Assembly: GCA_023267435.1 (NCBI GenBank)
Contig: JAHFNH010000001.1
Coordinates: forward strand, 124,001-188,000
Direction of reading: 5' to 3'
DNA: 64,000 bases
From: Candidatus Nomurabacteria bacterium
Lineage (GTDB): Bacteria > Patescibacteria > Paceibacteria > UBA9973
Part shown: positions 42,150 to 48,727 of the stretch, in pieces
How the letters are laid out: each line of letters opens with the position of its first letter
Numbering within the stretch: position 1 is the first letter of the stretch
The notes under the pieces: model-generated
What the model saw: the letters and a program-made list of their open reading frames with translations, nothing else
The model's database searches: none
What the model was told of the DNA's origin: nothing
Made by a program: the position numbers and the translations under genes

Positions 42150-42220
42150 GCACCCGCCAGGATTCGAACCTGGAACAACTGCTTCGAAGGCAGGCATGAT
42201 ATCCATTTCACTACGGGTGC
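42150..42220 (-). tRNA. tRNA-Arg (anticodon TCG)
   Basis: A cloverleaf on the minus strand: acceptor GCACCCG/CGGGTGC, D-arm GTGA/TCAT, anticodon loop CTTCGAA on stem CCTGC/GCAGT (outermost pair C-T mismatched), T-arm CCAGG-TTCGAAT-CCTGG. 71 nt, no encoded CCA. Confidence 0.92.
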
Positions 42221-42367
42221 ATTAAGGACAATTATACAGGACTATTTTATATAAATAAAGTCTATTTAAAAATTTTATATAAAATTGCATTATACTATAA
42301 AAAATACTATAATAAATTTTGTTAATTAGAGTTATTTAAATTATAAAATATTAGAAGTTAATTTACT

Positions 42368-42437
42368 GCGGTTATGGTTTAGTGGTAGAACACGTCCTTG
42401 CCAAGGATGAGACGGGAGTTCGATTCTCCCTAGCCGC
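42368..42437 (+). tRNA. tRNA-Gly (anticodon GCC)
   Basis: A full cloverleaf on the plus strand: acceptor GCGGTTA/TAGCCGC, D-arm GTTT/GAAC, anticodon loop TTGCCAA on stem CGTCC/GGATG, T-arm GGGAG-TTCGATT-CTCCC. 70 nt. It ends 10 bp before the likely GTG start of cca, so tRNA and the CCA-adding enzyme may share a transcript. Confidence 0.95.
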
Positions 42438-42447
42438 ACAGAATTTA

Positions 42448-44100
42448 GTGGAAACACTCACAAAAAATTTAATAGAAAAAATACCCAAAGAGGTTTCACA
42501 AGTAACTGAAACTTTAGAAAAAGCTGGCTTCGAGGCATATCTGGTTGGTGGTTGTGTCCGTGATCTTTTAATGGGTAGGGAACCTAAAGATTGGGATGTT
42601 ACCACCAATGCGAAACCAGAGCAGATTATTGGACTTTTTGAAAAGACTGTTTACGAGAACACATTTGGAACAGTAGGTGTTTGCGTTTCTCGTGAAACAG
42701 TATCTACCTCACCCCAGCCCTCTCCTTATCAAGGAGAGGGGGAAAGAAGTGATGTTACATGTGAAACATCTAATGATGTTAATCATGGCCTGTCCGCCGT
42801 AGAGGCGGAACCAAAATACGAGATTATTGAGGTTACACCGTATAGAATTGAGTCAAAATATAGTGATTTTAGGCATCCGGATGAGGTTAAATTTAGTGAA
42901 ACACTAGATGATGACCTTAAAAGACGTGATTTTACGATAAATGCTTTAGCTTTCAGGCCTTCTGCTTCAGATAAGTCTAAAGGACACGTAATTGACCTGT
43001 TTGATGGTCTAAAGGACATCAAGGATAAGGTCCTACGAACTGTAGGGGAGCCTGGAGACCGTTTCCAGGAAGATGCTCTCAGAATGCTTCGAGCTGTCCG
43101 TTTTAGCGTCCAGCTCGGTTTTACCGTTTCTCATGAAACATCTGAGAGTATTTTTAAAAATGGAAATTTGATAAAAGAAATTTCTCAAGAAAGAATCAAC
43201 AGTGAATTTGCGAAAATAATTATGTCTCCCGATCCTGCGTCTGGAATTTTAATGTTGGAGAAATTTGGTTTATTAAAAAATATTATTCCTGAACTCGAAG
43301 AGGGAATACATTGTGAACAATTAGGAGAACACATTTATGATGTTTGGGGTCATTTATTACATGCATTACAGCACGCGGCGGATAAAAATTGGTCTTTAGA
43401 AATAAGGCTGGCTGCGCTTTTTCATGATATTGGAAAACCTCGCACTCGCAGATTTGATGGTACGAAAGCCGGAGGAAAAGGAAAGTATACTTTCTATGGT
43501 CACGAAGTAGTGAGTGCAAAGATGGCGAAGATTATTTTAGAGAGATTAAAATTTCCAAAGAAAGAAATTGAACTTGTGGAAAAACTCGTGCGTAATCATA
43601 TGTTTTTTTCTGATACGGAAAAAATAACTCTTTCTGCGGTGCGTAGAATTGTAGCGAAAGTGGGTGTGGAAAACATTTGGTTTCTGATGAATGTTCGTGA
43701 GTGCGACCGAGTGGGGATGAAGAAAAAAGAAGCGCCTTACCGTCTGCGAAAATATTTTGCGATGATTGAGGAAGCTCTCCGAGATCCTATATCTGTCGGT
43801 CAACTAAAAATTAATGGAGAGTTTATGATAAAGGACATTGGTATGAAACCTGGACCAAGAATGGGTTGGATTCTGAATGCACTCTTAGAAGAAGTATTAG
43901 AAGATCCAACGAAAAATACAGTTGAGGCTTTAAAAGAAAGGGTTTTAGAGCTAGATAAACTCCCAGATGCTTCATTAAGGACATTGGGGGAAAAAGCCAA
44001 AGAAACAAAAAAAGAACTTGAAGAAGAAGAAGTGGCCAAATTACACGAAAAGCATGGAGTGAGATTGGGGAAGGGACCCGATCGCAAGGCCGGAGCCTGA
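42448..44100 (+). CDS. cca: CCA-adding tRNA nucleotidyltransferase with HD domain and inserted segments
   Basis: This enzyme adds or repairs the 3' CCA end of tRNAs; none of the four tRNA genes here encodes CCA. The nucleotidyltransferase domain has AYLVGGCVRDLLMGREPKDW with the metal-binding D-x-D (DWDVTTNAKPEQI). Then come RRDFTINALAF and GDRFQEDALRMLRAVRFS, and an HD phosphohydrolase domain (LAALFHDIGKPRTR, YGHEVVSAKMA). A segment of about 35-45 residues between FGTVGV and YEIIEVTPYRIE is foreign to the family and is encoded by palindromes and parS-like sites. A longer frame runs back into tRNA-Gly; the GTG at 42448 gives 550 residues and avoids the overlap, but is not certain. Confidence 0.9.
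   Translation: METLTKNLIEKIPKEVSQVTETLEKAGFEAYLVGGCVRDLLMGREPKDWDVTTNAKPEQIIGLFEKTVYENTFGTVGVCVSRETVSTSPQPSPYQGEGERSDVTCETSNDVNHGLSAVEAEPKYEIIEVTPYRIESKYSDFRHPDEVKFSETLDDDLKRRDFTINALAFRPSASDKSKGHVIDLFDGLKDIKDKVLRTVGEPGDRFQEDALRMLRAVRFSVQLGFTVSHETSESIFKNGNLIKEISQERINSEFAKIIMSPDPASGILMLEKFGLLKNIIPELEEGIHCEQLGEHIYDVWGHLLHALQHAADKNWSLEIRLAALFHDIGKPRTRRFDGTKAGGKGKYTFYGHEVVSAKMAKIILERLKFPKKEIELVEKLVRNHMFFSDTEKITLSAVRRIVAKVGVENIWFLMNVRECDRVGMKKKEAPYRLRKYFAMIEEALRDPISVGQLKINGEFMIKDIGMKPGPRMGWILNALLEEVLEDPTKNTVEALKERVLELDKLPDASLRTLGEKAKETKKELEEEEVAKLHEKHGVRLGKGPDRKAGA
42684..42699. promoter_or_regulatory. parS-like site 3, inside cca
   Basis: CGTTTCTCGTGAAACA, 14 of 16 bases of the ParB-binding consensus, lies in the cca coding frame at the start of the extra segment. 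Confidence 0.5.
42718..42740. repeat. Perfect 10-bp inverted repeat inside cca
   Basis: CCCTCTCCTT and AAGGAGAGGG enclose a 3-nt loop. It is part of a GC-rich block in an AT-rich gene, within the family-foreign segment of the protein. Confidence 0.85.
42753..42768. promoter_or_regulatory. parS-like site 4, inside cca
   Basis: TGTTACATGTGAAACA, 14 of 16 bases of the consensus. One of the two differences is at a position that is variable in the Bacillus subtilis consensus. Confidence 0.5.
42793..42809. repeat. GC-rich palindrome inside cca
   Basis: TCCGCC and GGCGGA enclose the loop GTAGA. The same stem size and loop occur at 37512-37528 (M23 leader), and a near copy lies in yraN (41595-41611). 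Confidence 0.8.
43125..43140. promoter_or_regulatory. Weak parS-like site 5, inside cca
   Basis: CGTTTCTCATGAAACA matches 13 of 16 bases of the ParB-binding consensus and resembles site 3. It is in the cca coding frame. Confidence 0.35.
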
Positions 44101-44156
44101 CGAGGCGAGGAGGGCTCGCGAGATTTTTCAGCAGAAAAATACTTGTGAGAAGAAAT

Positions 44157-44188
44157 AAAAAAACCGATTCATCTGAATCGGTTTTTTT
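44157..44188. terminator. Bidirectional terminator between cca and the channel gene
   Basis: Perfect 12-bp arms (44160-44171, 44174-44185) with A and T runs on the two sides serve both converging genes. Confidence 0.92.
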
Positions 44189-44195
44189 ATTAGAT

Positions 44196-44828
44196 TTACG
44201 AAGTACGAGTATGTTTTGGTTTTAGGATTTTTTCTAGGACTTTGGTGCTAGATGGAAAAAGATTGAAGATCACGGCTAGGGTGAAGAGCAATATTGAAAG
44301 TTTTAAATTAACAAAACTCAAGATGACTGCTAGAAAAGCGAATATGATAGGGACGACGGTGCGCACAGTACTGCCGAATATTTCATGCTGGCTGATTTCT
44401 GGATTTTTAATATGTTCAGAATAAAGCACGTAATTGCGCATCCAAAGAAGGCACAGGCCGATCAGGATTATATGAACTCCGAAAATGATGATAGCCAATT
44501 GATTTTCACTAAATCTTCCGAGGACGCTGGCAGAAAATGGCACGAGACTGACTAACAAGAAAAACAAACCATTAATATTTGTTAATTTCGCATCGATGTT
44601 TTTTGCATAAACTGAGGCAAAAAAATGGTGCGCTCTCCAATAGGTGAAGAGCAGGGCGAAAGATAGAATGTAGCTTGCAAATAAAGGGGTCAATCCTTTT
44701 ATGGCCAGCCAGAGTTCCATATTTCCAGCTGAAGTTGAAATGTCCGGTACTTTTATTTCAAAAACAATTAAAGTTAAAACGATGGCAAATAATCCGTCTG
44801 ATAATTCATCTAATCTTGTTGGTTTCAT
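44196..44828 (-). CDS. TMEM175/DUF1211-family potassium channel-like protein
   Basis: The 210-residue protein has about six membrane helices. The family signature is at the N-terminus (RLDELSDGLFAIVLTLIVFE, matching R-x-x-x-[FL]-S-D-G-x-x-A-I-x-x-T). It is followed by an amphipathic loop and a charged stretch (LLFTYWRAHHFFASVYAKNI). Bacterial homologues form K+ channels as tetramers. A TGTTATATT box lies 6 bp before the ATG, and the gene is divergent from murI with a 35-bp gap. Ion selectivity is inferred from the family. Confidence 0.87.
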   Translation of the reverse strand: MKPTRLDELSDGLFAIVLTLIVFEIKVPDISTSAGNMELWLAIKGLTPLFASYILSFALLFTYWRAHHFFASVYAKNIDAKLTNINGLFFLLVSLVPFSASVLGRFSENQLAIIIFGVHIILIGLCLLWMRNYVLYSEHIKNPEISQHEIFGSTVRTVVPIIFAFLAVILSFVNLKLSILLFTLAVIFNLFPSSTKVLEKILKPKHTRTS

Positions 44829-44863
44829 ATATTAAATATAACATATTGTGCTAGAATGAAAAA
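44829..44863. promoter_or_regulatory. Divergent leaderless promoters for the channel gene and murI
   Basis: Minus strand: TGTTATATT (TATATT 44835-44840) 6 bp before ATG 44828. Plus strand: TGCTAGAAT (TAGAAT 44852-44857) 6 bp before ATG 44864. Both promoters fit in 35 bp. Confidence 0.65.
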
Positions 44864-45664
44864 ATGAAAATCGGTATTTTTGATTCAGGACTGGGCGGGC
44901 TTTTGGTGACAAAAAGAATTATCAAAGAATTGCCCGAATATGACTATGTTTATTTAGGGGACACAAAAAGAGTGCCTTATGGAAATAGATCTGTGGATAC
45001 TGTTTATGAATTCTTGAAAGAATCACTAAATTTCCTATATAAAAAGAATTGCAAAATGGTTGTCGTGGCTTGTAATACTGCTTCAGCGGAAGGTATCGAT
45101 AGAATCAGGAAAGAATATTTGCCGAAACACTGGCCCGACAGAAAAGTCCTAGGCATTTTAGTGCCGACGATTGAAAAAGTCGTTGAAAATAAAGGTTTAA
45201 AAAGGATCGGCGTGTTGGCGACTCCAGGCACTGTTATTTCCAATAAATATCCGCAGGAGTTTCGAAAAGCGAATAAAAAAATAAAAGTCTTTCAACAGGA
45301 AGCTCCGCTTTTGGTTCCATTGATTGAAAACGGGGGAGTGAAATGGGTGAAGCCAATATTGAAAGAATATGTGGAAAAATTAATGCGTCACAAAGTACAG
45401 GCGATAATTTTAGGCTGTACTCATTATCCGATATTAAAAAAAGAGATTCGAGAACTCGTCGGTAAAGATATAATTGTCTTTTCTCAGGACGAATTGATTG
45501 CGCAAAGACTTAAAAAATATCTTTTCAATAAAGACGAAGTGAGAACCAAACTTCATAAGAAAGGAACCAGAGAATTCATGGTGACAGATATGACCAAAAG
45601 CTTTAAAAAGCACGCACAAGATTGGTTTGGTTCAAAAATTAAACTTAAATTAGTGAAGCTTTAA
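44864..45664 (+). CDS. murI: Glutamate racemase
   Basis: MurI converts L-glutamate to D-glutamate for peptidoglycan stems. The 266-residue length is normal. The opening IGIFDSGLGGLLVTKRIIKE, the first catalytic Cys in VVACNTASAEG (about 73) and the second in ILGCTHYPIL (about 186) are all present. GDTKRVPYGNRSVD is also characteristic. It starts at the ATG 6 bp after an extended -10 box. Downstream lies a 9-bp inverted repeat (45670-45706) without a T-run. Confidence 0.95.
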   Translation: MKIGIFDSGLGGLLVTKRIIKELPEYDYVYLGDTKRVPYGNRSVDTVYEFLKESLNFLYKKNCKMVVVACNTASAEGIDRIRKEYLPKHWPDRKVLGILVPTIEKVVENKGLKRIGVLATPGTVISNKYPQEFRKANKKIKVFQQEAPLLVPLIENGGVKWVKPILKEYVEKLMRHKVQAIILGCTHYPILKKEIRELVGKDIIVFSQDELIAQRLKKYLFNKDEVRTKLHKKGTREFMVTDMTKSFKKHAQDWFGSKIKLKLVKL

Positions 45665-45669
45665 AATCT

Positions 45670-45706
45670 AACGGACATTTGTGGATAAGTCACTTGCATG
45701 TCCGTT
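45670..45706. other. Inverted repeat with a DnaA-box sequence in its loop
   Basis: AACGGACAT (45670-45678) and ATGTCCGTT (45698-45706) are perfect 9-bp arms. The 19-nt loop together with the last arm bases contains TGTGGATAA, the complement of TTATCCACA (45680-45688). It may be the 3' end of the murI transcript; there is no T-run. Confidence 0.5.
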
Positions 45707-45809
45707 GGATAAAGGTTTATAATTAACACGGAATTCTAAAATAAGATATATTAGAAATGTTCTTTCTTTTAGTTCTTTAAATAAAAAAATAACTTAAAAA
45801 ACATATACT

Positions 45810-46160
45810 ATGCCGAATATGACAGATAGTTACCTCGACGTTGAACTTAAGAAGTTCAAAGAGGATGTCGCTAGTAGGATAGCTTTCTGCAAAGAAAAAA
45901 TATCCACGCAGTCCAATAAAAAAATTTTACTTCAATTTATCGAGGTGGCGGAATCAAAAATAGAGGAAGCCACAAAAACTTGCATTAGCCGATACGAGAG
46001 GCAAATGAAAGAACTCGAACAAGAGCAAGATAGGAAAAGCTCAGCACCTTCTCTCGAAAGGGAAGAAGACTTAATCAAAAAAGATTTTGATGCAGGGCTT
46101 AGGACAACAATCAATCTCGCTTTGTCTCACGTAGAGGGTTGTCTAAGTATTCATACATAG
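45810..46160 (+). CDS. Hypothetical helical protein, 116 aa
   Basis: The protein is soluble, charged and helical, with repeated Lys/Glu (ELKKFKEDVASRIAFCKEKI, EATKTCISRYERQMKELEQE) and three Cys at about 27, 55 and 112. It has no signal or membrane segment. The ATG at 45810 or the second Met at 45819 could be used. A good terminator follows 26 bp after the stop, supporting an expressed gene. The family is not recognised. Confidence 0.62.
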   Translation: MPNMTDSYLDVELKKFKEDVASRIAFCKEKISTQSNKKILLQFIEVAESKIEEATKTCISRYERQMKELEQEQDRKSSAPSLEREEDLIKKDFDAGLRTTINLALSHVEGCLSIHT

Positions 46161-46186
46161 AAGAAATGTTTTTTAATAAAGTAAAC

Positions 46187-46217
46187 AACACCTTGCTCTC
46201 TGGCAGGGTGTTTTTAT
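46187..46217 (+). terminator. Terminator after the 116-aa gene
   Basis: AACACCTTGC pairs with GCAGGGTGTT (one non-pairing or wobble position), followed by TTTTTA. Confidence 0.85.
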
Positions 46218-46299
46218 TGTCATTGACAGTATGTGTAAATAAGCCTACCATTAAAGTAGATCAATTATTTATATATAAATAGTGCTAAAACTTGAAAAC

Positions 46300-46494
46300 A
46301 TGGTAGGTATATTGTTATTTTCAGTATTTATATTGTTTGGTATTATAGATGAGTTTATTTGCCAGTATTTACAACCTGAATGTAAGGTTTGTGGCAATAA
46401 AACTGAACAAACAAATCTGAACAAAGAGTCATTTTGTGAAGCTTGTAGTAAGAAAACATCAGAAGAAGAAAACAAAAATAAAAAGGCTCGATAA
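46300..46494 (+). CDS. Small membrane protein with a zinc-ribbon-like Cys pair motif
   Basis: From ATG 46300 the product has 64 residues: one membrane helix at the N-terminus (GILLFSVFILFGIIDEFICQ), then PECKVCGNKT and SFCEACSKKT, two CxxC pairs spaced like a zinc ribbon. The Lys/Glu tail is disordered. A GTG at 46282 in the same frame would add six residues. A terminator overlaps the stop region. A membrane-tethered zinc ribbon is likely; its function is unknown. Confidence 0.6.
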   Translation: MVGILLFSVFILFGIIDEFICQYLQPECKVCGNKTEQTNLNKESFCEACSKKTSEEENKNKKAR

Positions 46495-46528
46495 AATCGC
46501 ATCTGTATATAGGTGCGATTTTTTTTGT
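46494..46528 (+). terminator. Terminator after the zinc-ribbon membrane protein
   Basis: AAATCGCA pairs with TGCGATTT across about 12 nt, followed by a long T-run. Confidence 0.88.
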
Positions 46529-46538
46529 TTGAATTTAG

Positions 46539-46544
46539 TATAAT
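46539..46544 (+). promoter_or_regulatory. -10 box of the methyltransferase gene
   Basis: TATAAT ends 6 bp before ATG 46551, the leaderless spacing. Confidence 0.55.
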
Positions 46545-46550
46545 GGGATT

Positions 46551-47174
46551 ATGTTTAAAAAATTGAGGCAAAAATTATTTGCCAAAAGTTTTTCTAAAAA
46601 AGAAAAATTGTCTGATCAGATATATGGAGACGTTAAAAGAGAATTATTTTCTGATATAAGTGGAATTGTCTTGGAAATTGGTCCAGGTACAGGAAGTAAT
46701 TTTTTTTATTATCCCTCCGGAATATCTTGGGTGGGGATTGAGCCTAATGTTTTTATGAATAAATTCTTGAAAGAAAAAATAAATGGAAGAAATGATATAA
46801 AATCAGAAATAAAAATCGGCTCTGCGGAAAATATTGATTTGCCCGATTCCAGTGTTGATTTTATTGTTAGCACCTTAGTTTTGTGTTCTGTGAAAGATGT
46901 AAATAAGGTGTTAGCTGAAATAAAAAGAATTCTTAAACCAGGGGGAAAATTTATATTCATTGAACATGTAGTTGCTCCGAAGAAAACTTTCTTACATTTC
47001 TTTCAAAATATATTGACGCCATTTTTTAAAATCACAGCTGATAATTGTCATTTAAACCGTGATATATTGAGTTATATAAAAAATAATTTTAATGAAGTCG
47101 AATATAATGAATTTATTCCAAAATATAAGCTTGGTTTTCTAACTCCTCACATTATAGGTTATGCTAAAAAATAA
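46551..47174 (+). CDS. Class I SAM-dependent methyltransferase (METTL7-like)
   Basis: The 207-residue protein has SAM motif I as IVLEIGPGTGSNFFYYPSGI, followed by WVGIEPN (motif II acid E) and the post-I core LPDSSVDFIVSTLVLCSVKD, then ILKPGGKFIFIEHV. The YYP-x-G pattern after motif I resembles the METTL7/TMT1 group of Methyltransf_11, whose members methylate thiols or small molecules. The substrate cannot be told. The N-terminus is basic (MFKKLRQKLFAKSFSKKEKL). It converges with the TrmB-type regulator with a 7-bp gap. Confidence 0.85.
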   Translation: MFKKLRQKLFAKSFSKKEKLSDQIYGDVKRELFSDISGIVLEIGPGTGSNFFYYPSGISWVGIEPNVFMNKFLKEKINGRNDIKSEIKIGSAENIDLPDSSVDFIVSTLVLCSVKDVNKVLAEIKRILKPGGKFIFIEHVVAPKKTFLHFFQNILTPFFKITADNCHLNRDILSYIKNNFNEVEYNEFIPKYKLGFLTPHIIGYAKK

Positions 47175-47181
47175 AAAATGT

Positions 47182-48009
47182 TTAATTTTTATTTTTGTTT
47201 TCTATAATCTTTCCAATTTCCGCATTCAAGTCCACTTTTCTGCCAAAAGATTCAGCGATTTTAATTAAGTTTATAAAAACTTGAGTGATATCTTTATTGT
47301 TTATCACAATAGCTAAATCTTTTTCAAAAACCATGATTATTACCGTGCTTCGAAATACCATTATTTGAGCATCAAAATCCATCATTTGTTTTGGTAACAA
47401 ATAAGCAATCATTTTTCTATCAAGATGTGCGTTGAGAGCATTTATATCTAGACCTTTTATTGAATCAAGAACATCTTCACCTACAATAGCTTCTCCGATG
47501 ACATTACTTTTTTTGAGAGCCGTTTGCCATTCTATGATTTCATTGGTTGAAAATTTTTGTTTTTGGAATTCAACAGTACGACTACCTTGAATTGAATAAA
47601 CTCTTTCATTTGATTTAAGCTTAAAGATCATACTATTTGCTAGTTCGAGTCCTTTTTTACTTTTATAAAATAAAAGTTCTGAGCCGTCAGTTTTTTTATT
47701 TGAAAATGCTAAATTTTCTAAATTTGGCAAAAGCATTTGCAAGCCGGACGTGTTTTCTTTCATGTGGCGTAAAATGGATTTTGGAGAATTTGCTTCCCAA
47801 AAAGACCTGTTACCAATTCGAATTTTATTTATAAATCCGTGTTTTTCCAGTTCTTCAAGAGGTAAGTAAAGACTTGTGCGGGGAAGCTTGATTTCTCGTG
47901 CCAGTTCGCTCACCCGCACTTTACCTAATTTTAATAATCCAATGTAAATTTTTGATTCTTTCGGGCTGAAACCATATTTTGTCAGTTCTTTTTCTAAATC
48001 ATTATTCAT
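47182..48009 (-). CDS. TrmB-family transcriptional regulator (first of two)
   Basis: The 275-residue protein has an N-terminal winged helix of the TrmB type (LTKYGFSPKESKIYIGLLKL, VRVSELAREIKLPRTSLYLP) and a C-terminal effector domain of about 190 residues with the TrmB-like pattern (RVYSIQGSRTVEFQKQ). TrmB proteins control sugar and other metabolic genes, but the ligand here is unknown. The promoter (TTGACG, 17 bp, TAGGAT, 6 bp, ATG) contains the inverted repeat TGACGATATCTTCGTCA, a natural place for autoregulation. Confidence 0.85.
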   Translation of the reverse strand: MNNDLEKELTKYGFSPKESKIYIGLLKLGKVRVSELAREIKLPRTSLYLPLEELEKHGFINKIRIGNRSFWEANSPKSILRHMKENTSGLQMLLPNLENLAFSNKKTDGSELLFYKSKKGLELANSMIFKLKSNERVYSIQGSRTVEFQKQKFSTNEIIEWQTALKKSNVIGEAIVGEDVLDSIKGLDINALNAHLDRKMIAYLLPKQMMDFDAQIMVFRSTVIIMVFEKDLAIVINNKDITQVFINLIKIAESFGRKVDLNAEIGKIIENKNKN

Positions 48010-48015
48010 ATTGAA

Positions 48016-48044
48016 ATCCTATCATCTGACGATATCTTCGTCAA
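48016..48044 (-). promoter_or_regulatory. Promoter and operator-like inverted repeat of the TrmB-type regulator
   Basis: On the minus strand TTGACG (48039-48044), a 17-bp spacer and TAGGAT (48016-48021, preceded by TG) end 6 bp before ATG 48009. The inverted repeat at 48027-48043 (TGACGA/TCGTCA arms) covers the -35 and spacer. The 205-bp gap 48010-48214 holds no gene. Confidence 0.65.
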
Positions 48045-48214
48045 CACTTTATTTTAAATAAGCTATTTATATAAAGGTTAAATATCTTTTAATAGTTTAA
48101 ATTCACTTTTTTATGACAGTTTAATCTAAAAGAGTTTTAATAAGGATGTTATCAGTAAGAAATTGATAATGCTTGCCACTAGCTTATTGTGGTGTTCTTT
48201 GAAAAATAAAAAAA

Positions 48215-48427
48215 ATGAAAAAAGGTGAAAAGAAAAATAAAGTTATTTACGATGGCAGTAAATATTGTGCTATCGGTCCGTGTCCTGTTATTGAAATGAT
48301 AGATGGCAGTGAACAAATGGTTAGGATTTATGATCCTGAAAAACCACAAAATGGAGAATATAAAATGAGTGTTTTTGAGTATAACAATATTGTTAAACAT
48401 GCTAAACCGATAAAAACCAAAAAATGA
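48215..48427 (+). CDS. DUF397-like small protein, copy 1
   Basis: The 70-residue protein shares its layout with the next gene: VIYDGSKYCAIGPCPVIEMI, then SEQMVRIYDPEKPQNGEYKM, a [ST]V-x-E-[YW]N element and KHAKP at the end. The order Cys-x-E ... V-x-[RK]-x-[YS]-D-P-x-x-P ... E-W resembles DUF397 of actinobacteria, small proteins next to XRE regulators. The match is by pattern and moderate. Two Cys (C-x-x-G-x-C) could bind metal. Its TGA overlaps the next ATG by 4 bp, so translation is coupled. Confidence 0.65.
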   Translation: MKKGEKKNKVIYDGSKYCAIGPCPVIEMIDGSEQMVRIYDPEKPQNGEYKMSVFEYNNIVKHAKPIKTKK

Positions 48428-48669
48428 AAACAAAAAAGAATATCATTTATGATGGTAAAAAATTTTGTGGTTTAGGGTTAGCTTGTCCTATTGTTGAAAT
48501 ATATGATGGGAAAGAAAATTGTGGTGTAGGTGCCTGTCCTAAAGTTGATCATGATACCAGTGAGCAAATGGTTAAAATTTATGACCCAGCCAAGCCTAAA
48601 AATGGTTCATTTAAAATGACCGTAAAGGAATGGAACACAATGCTCAAGCATGCCAAACCAGTTGAATAA
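48424..48669 (+). CDS. DUF397-like small protein, copy 2 with repeated Cys motif
   Basis: The 81-residue protein is a tandem paralogue of the previous gene. It has an internal duplication of the Cys block: FCGLGLACPIVEIYDGKENC, then GVGACPKV, giving five Cys. The second half (SEQMVKIYDPAKPKNGSFKM, VKEWNTMLKHAKPVE) is the conserved DUF397-like half. The start ATGA overlaps the stop of copy 1. A terminator follows. Heteromer formation between the two copies is a reasonable guess only. Confidence 0.65.
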   Translation: MKTKKNIIYDGKKFCGLGLACPIVEIYDGKENCGVGACPKVDHDTSEQMVKIYDPAKPKNGSFKMTVKEWNTMLKHAKPVE

Positions 48670-48682
48670 TATTAAAGCCATC

Positions 48683-48719
48683 AAAAAATCCGCAATGCAA
48701 AGCATGAGCGGATTTTTAT
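48683..48719 (+). terminator. Terminator after the DUF397-like pair
   Basis: AAAATCCGC (48685-48693) pairs with GCGGATTTT (48708-48716), with an inner ATGC/GCAT stem and a trailing T-rich run. Confidence 0.88.
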
Positions 48720-48727
48720 TTTGAAAA

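Noticed and set aside
41963..42211. 82-residue minus-strand frame through tRNA-Arg and the hairpin element
   Set aside because: It overlaps a clear tRNA gene and a structured non-coding region; chance frame.
42382..42447. cca frame extended back into tRNA-Gly
   Set aside because: The extension translates the tRNA. GTG 42448 just after the tRNA is more likely.
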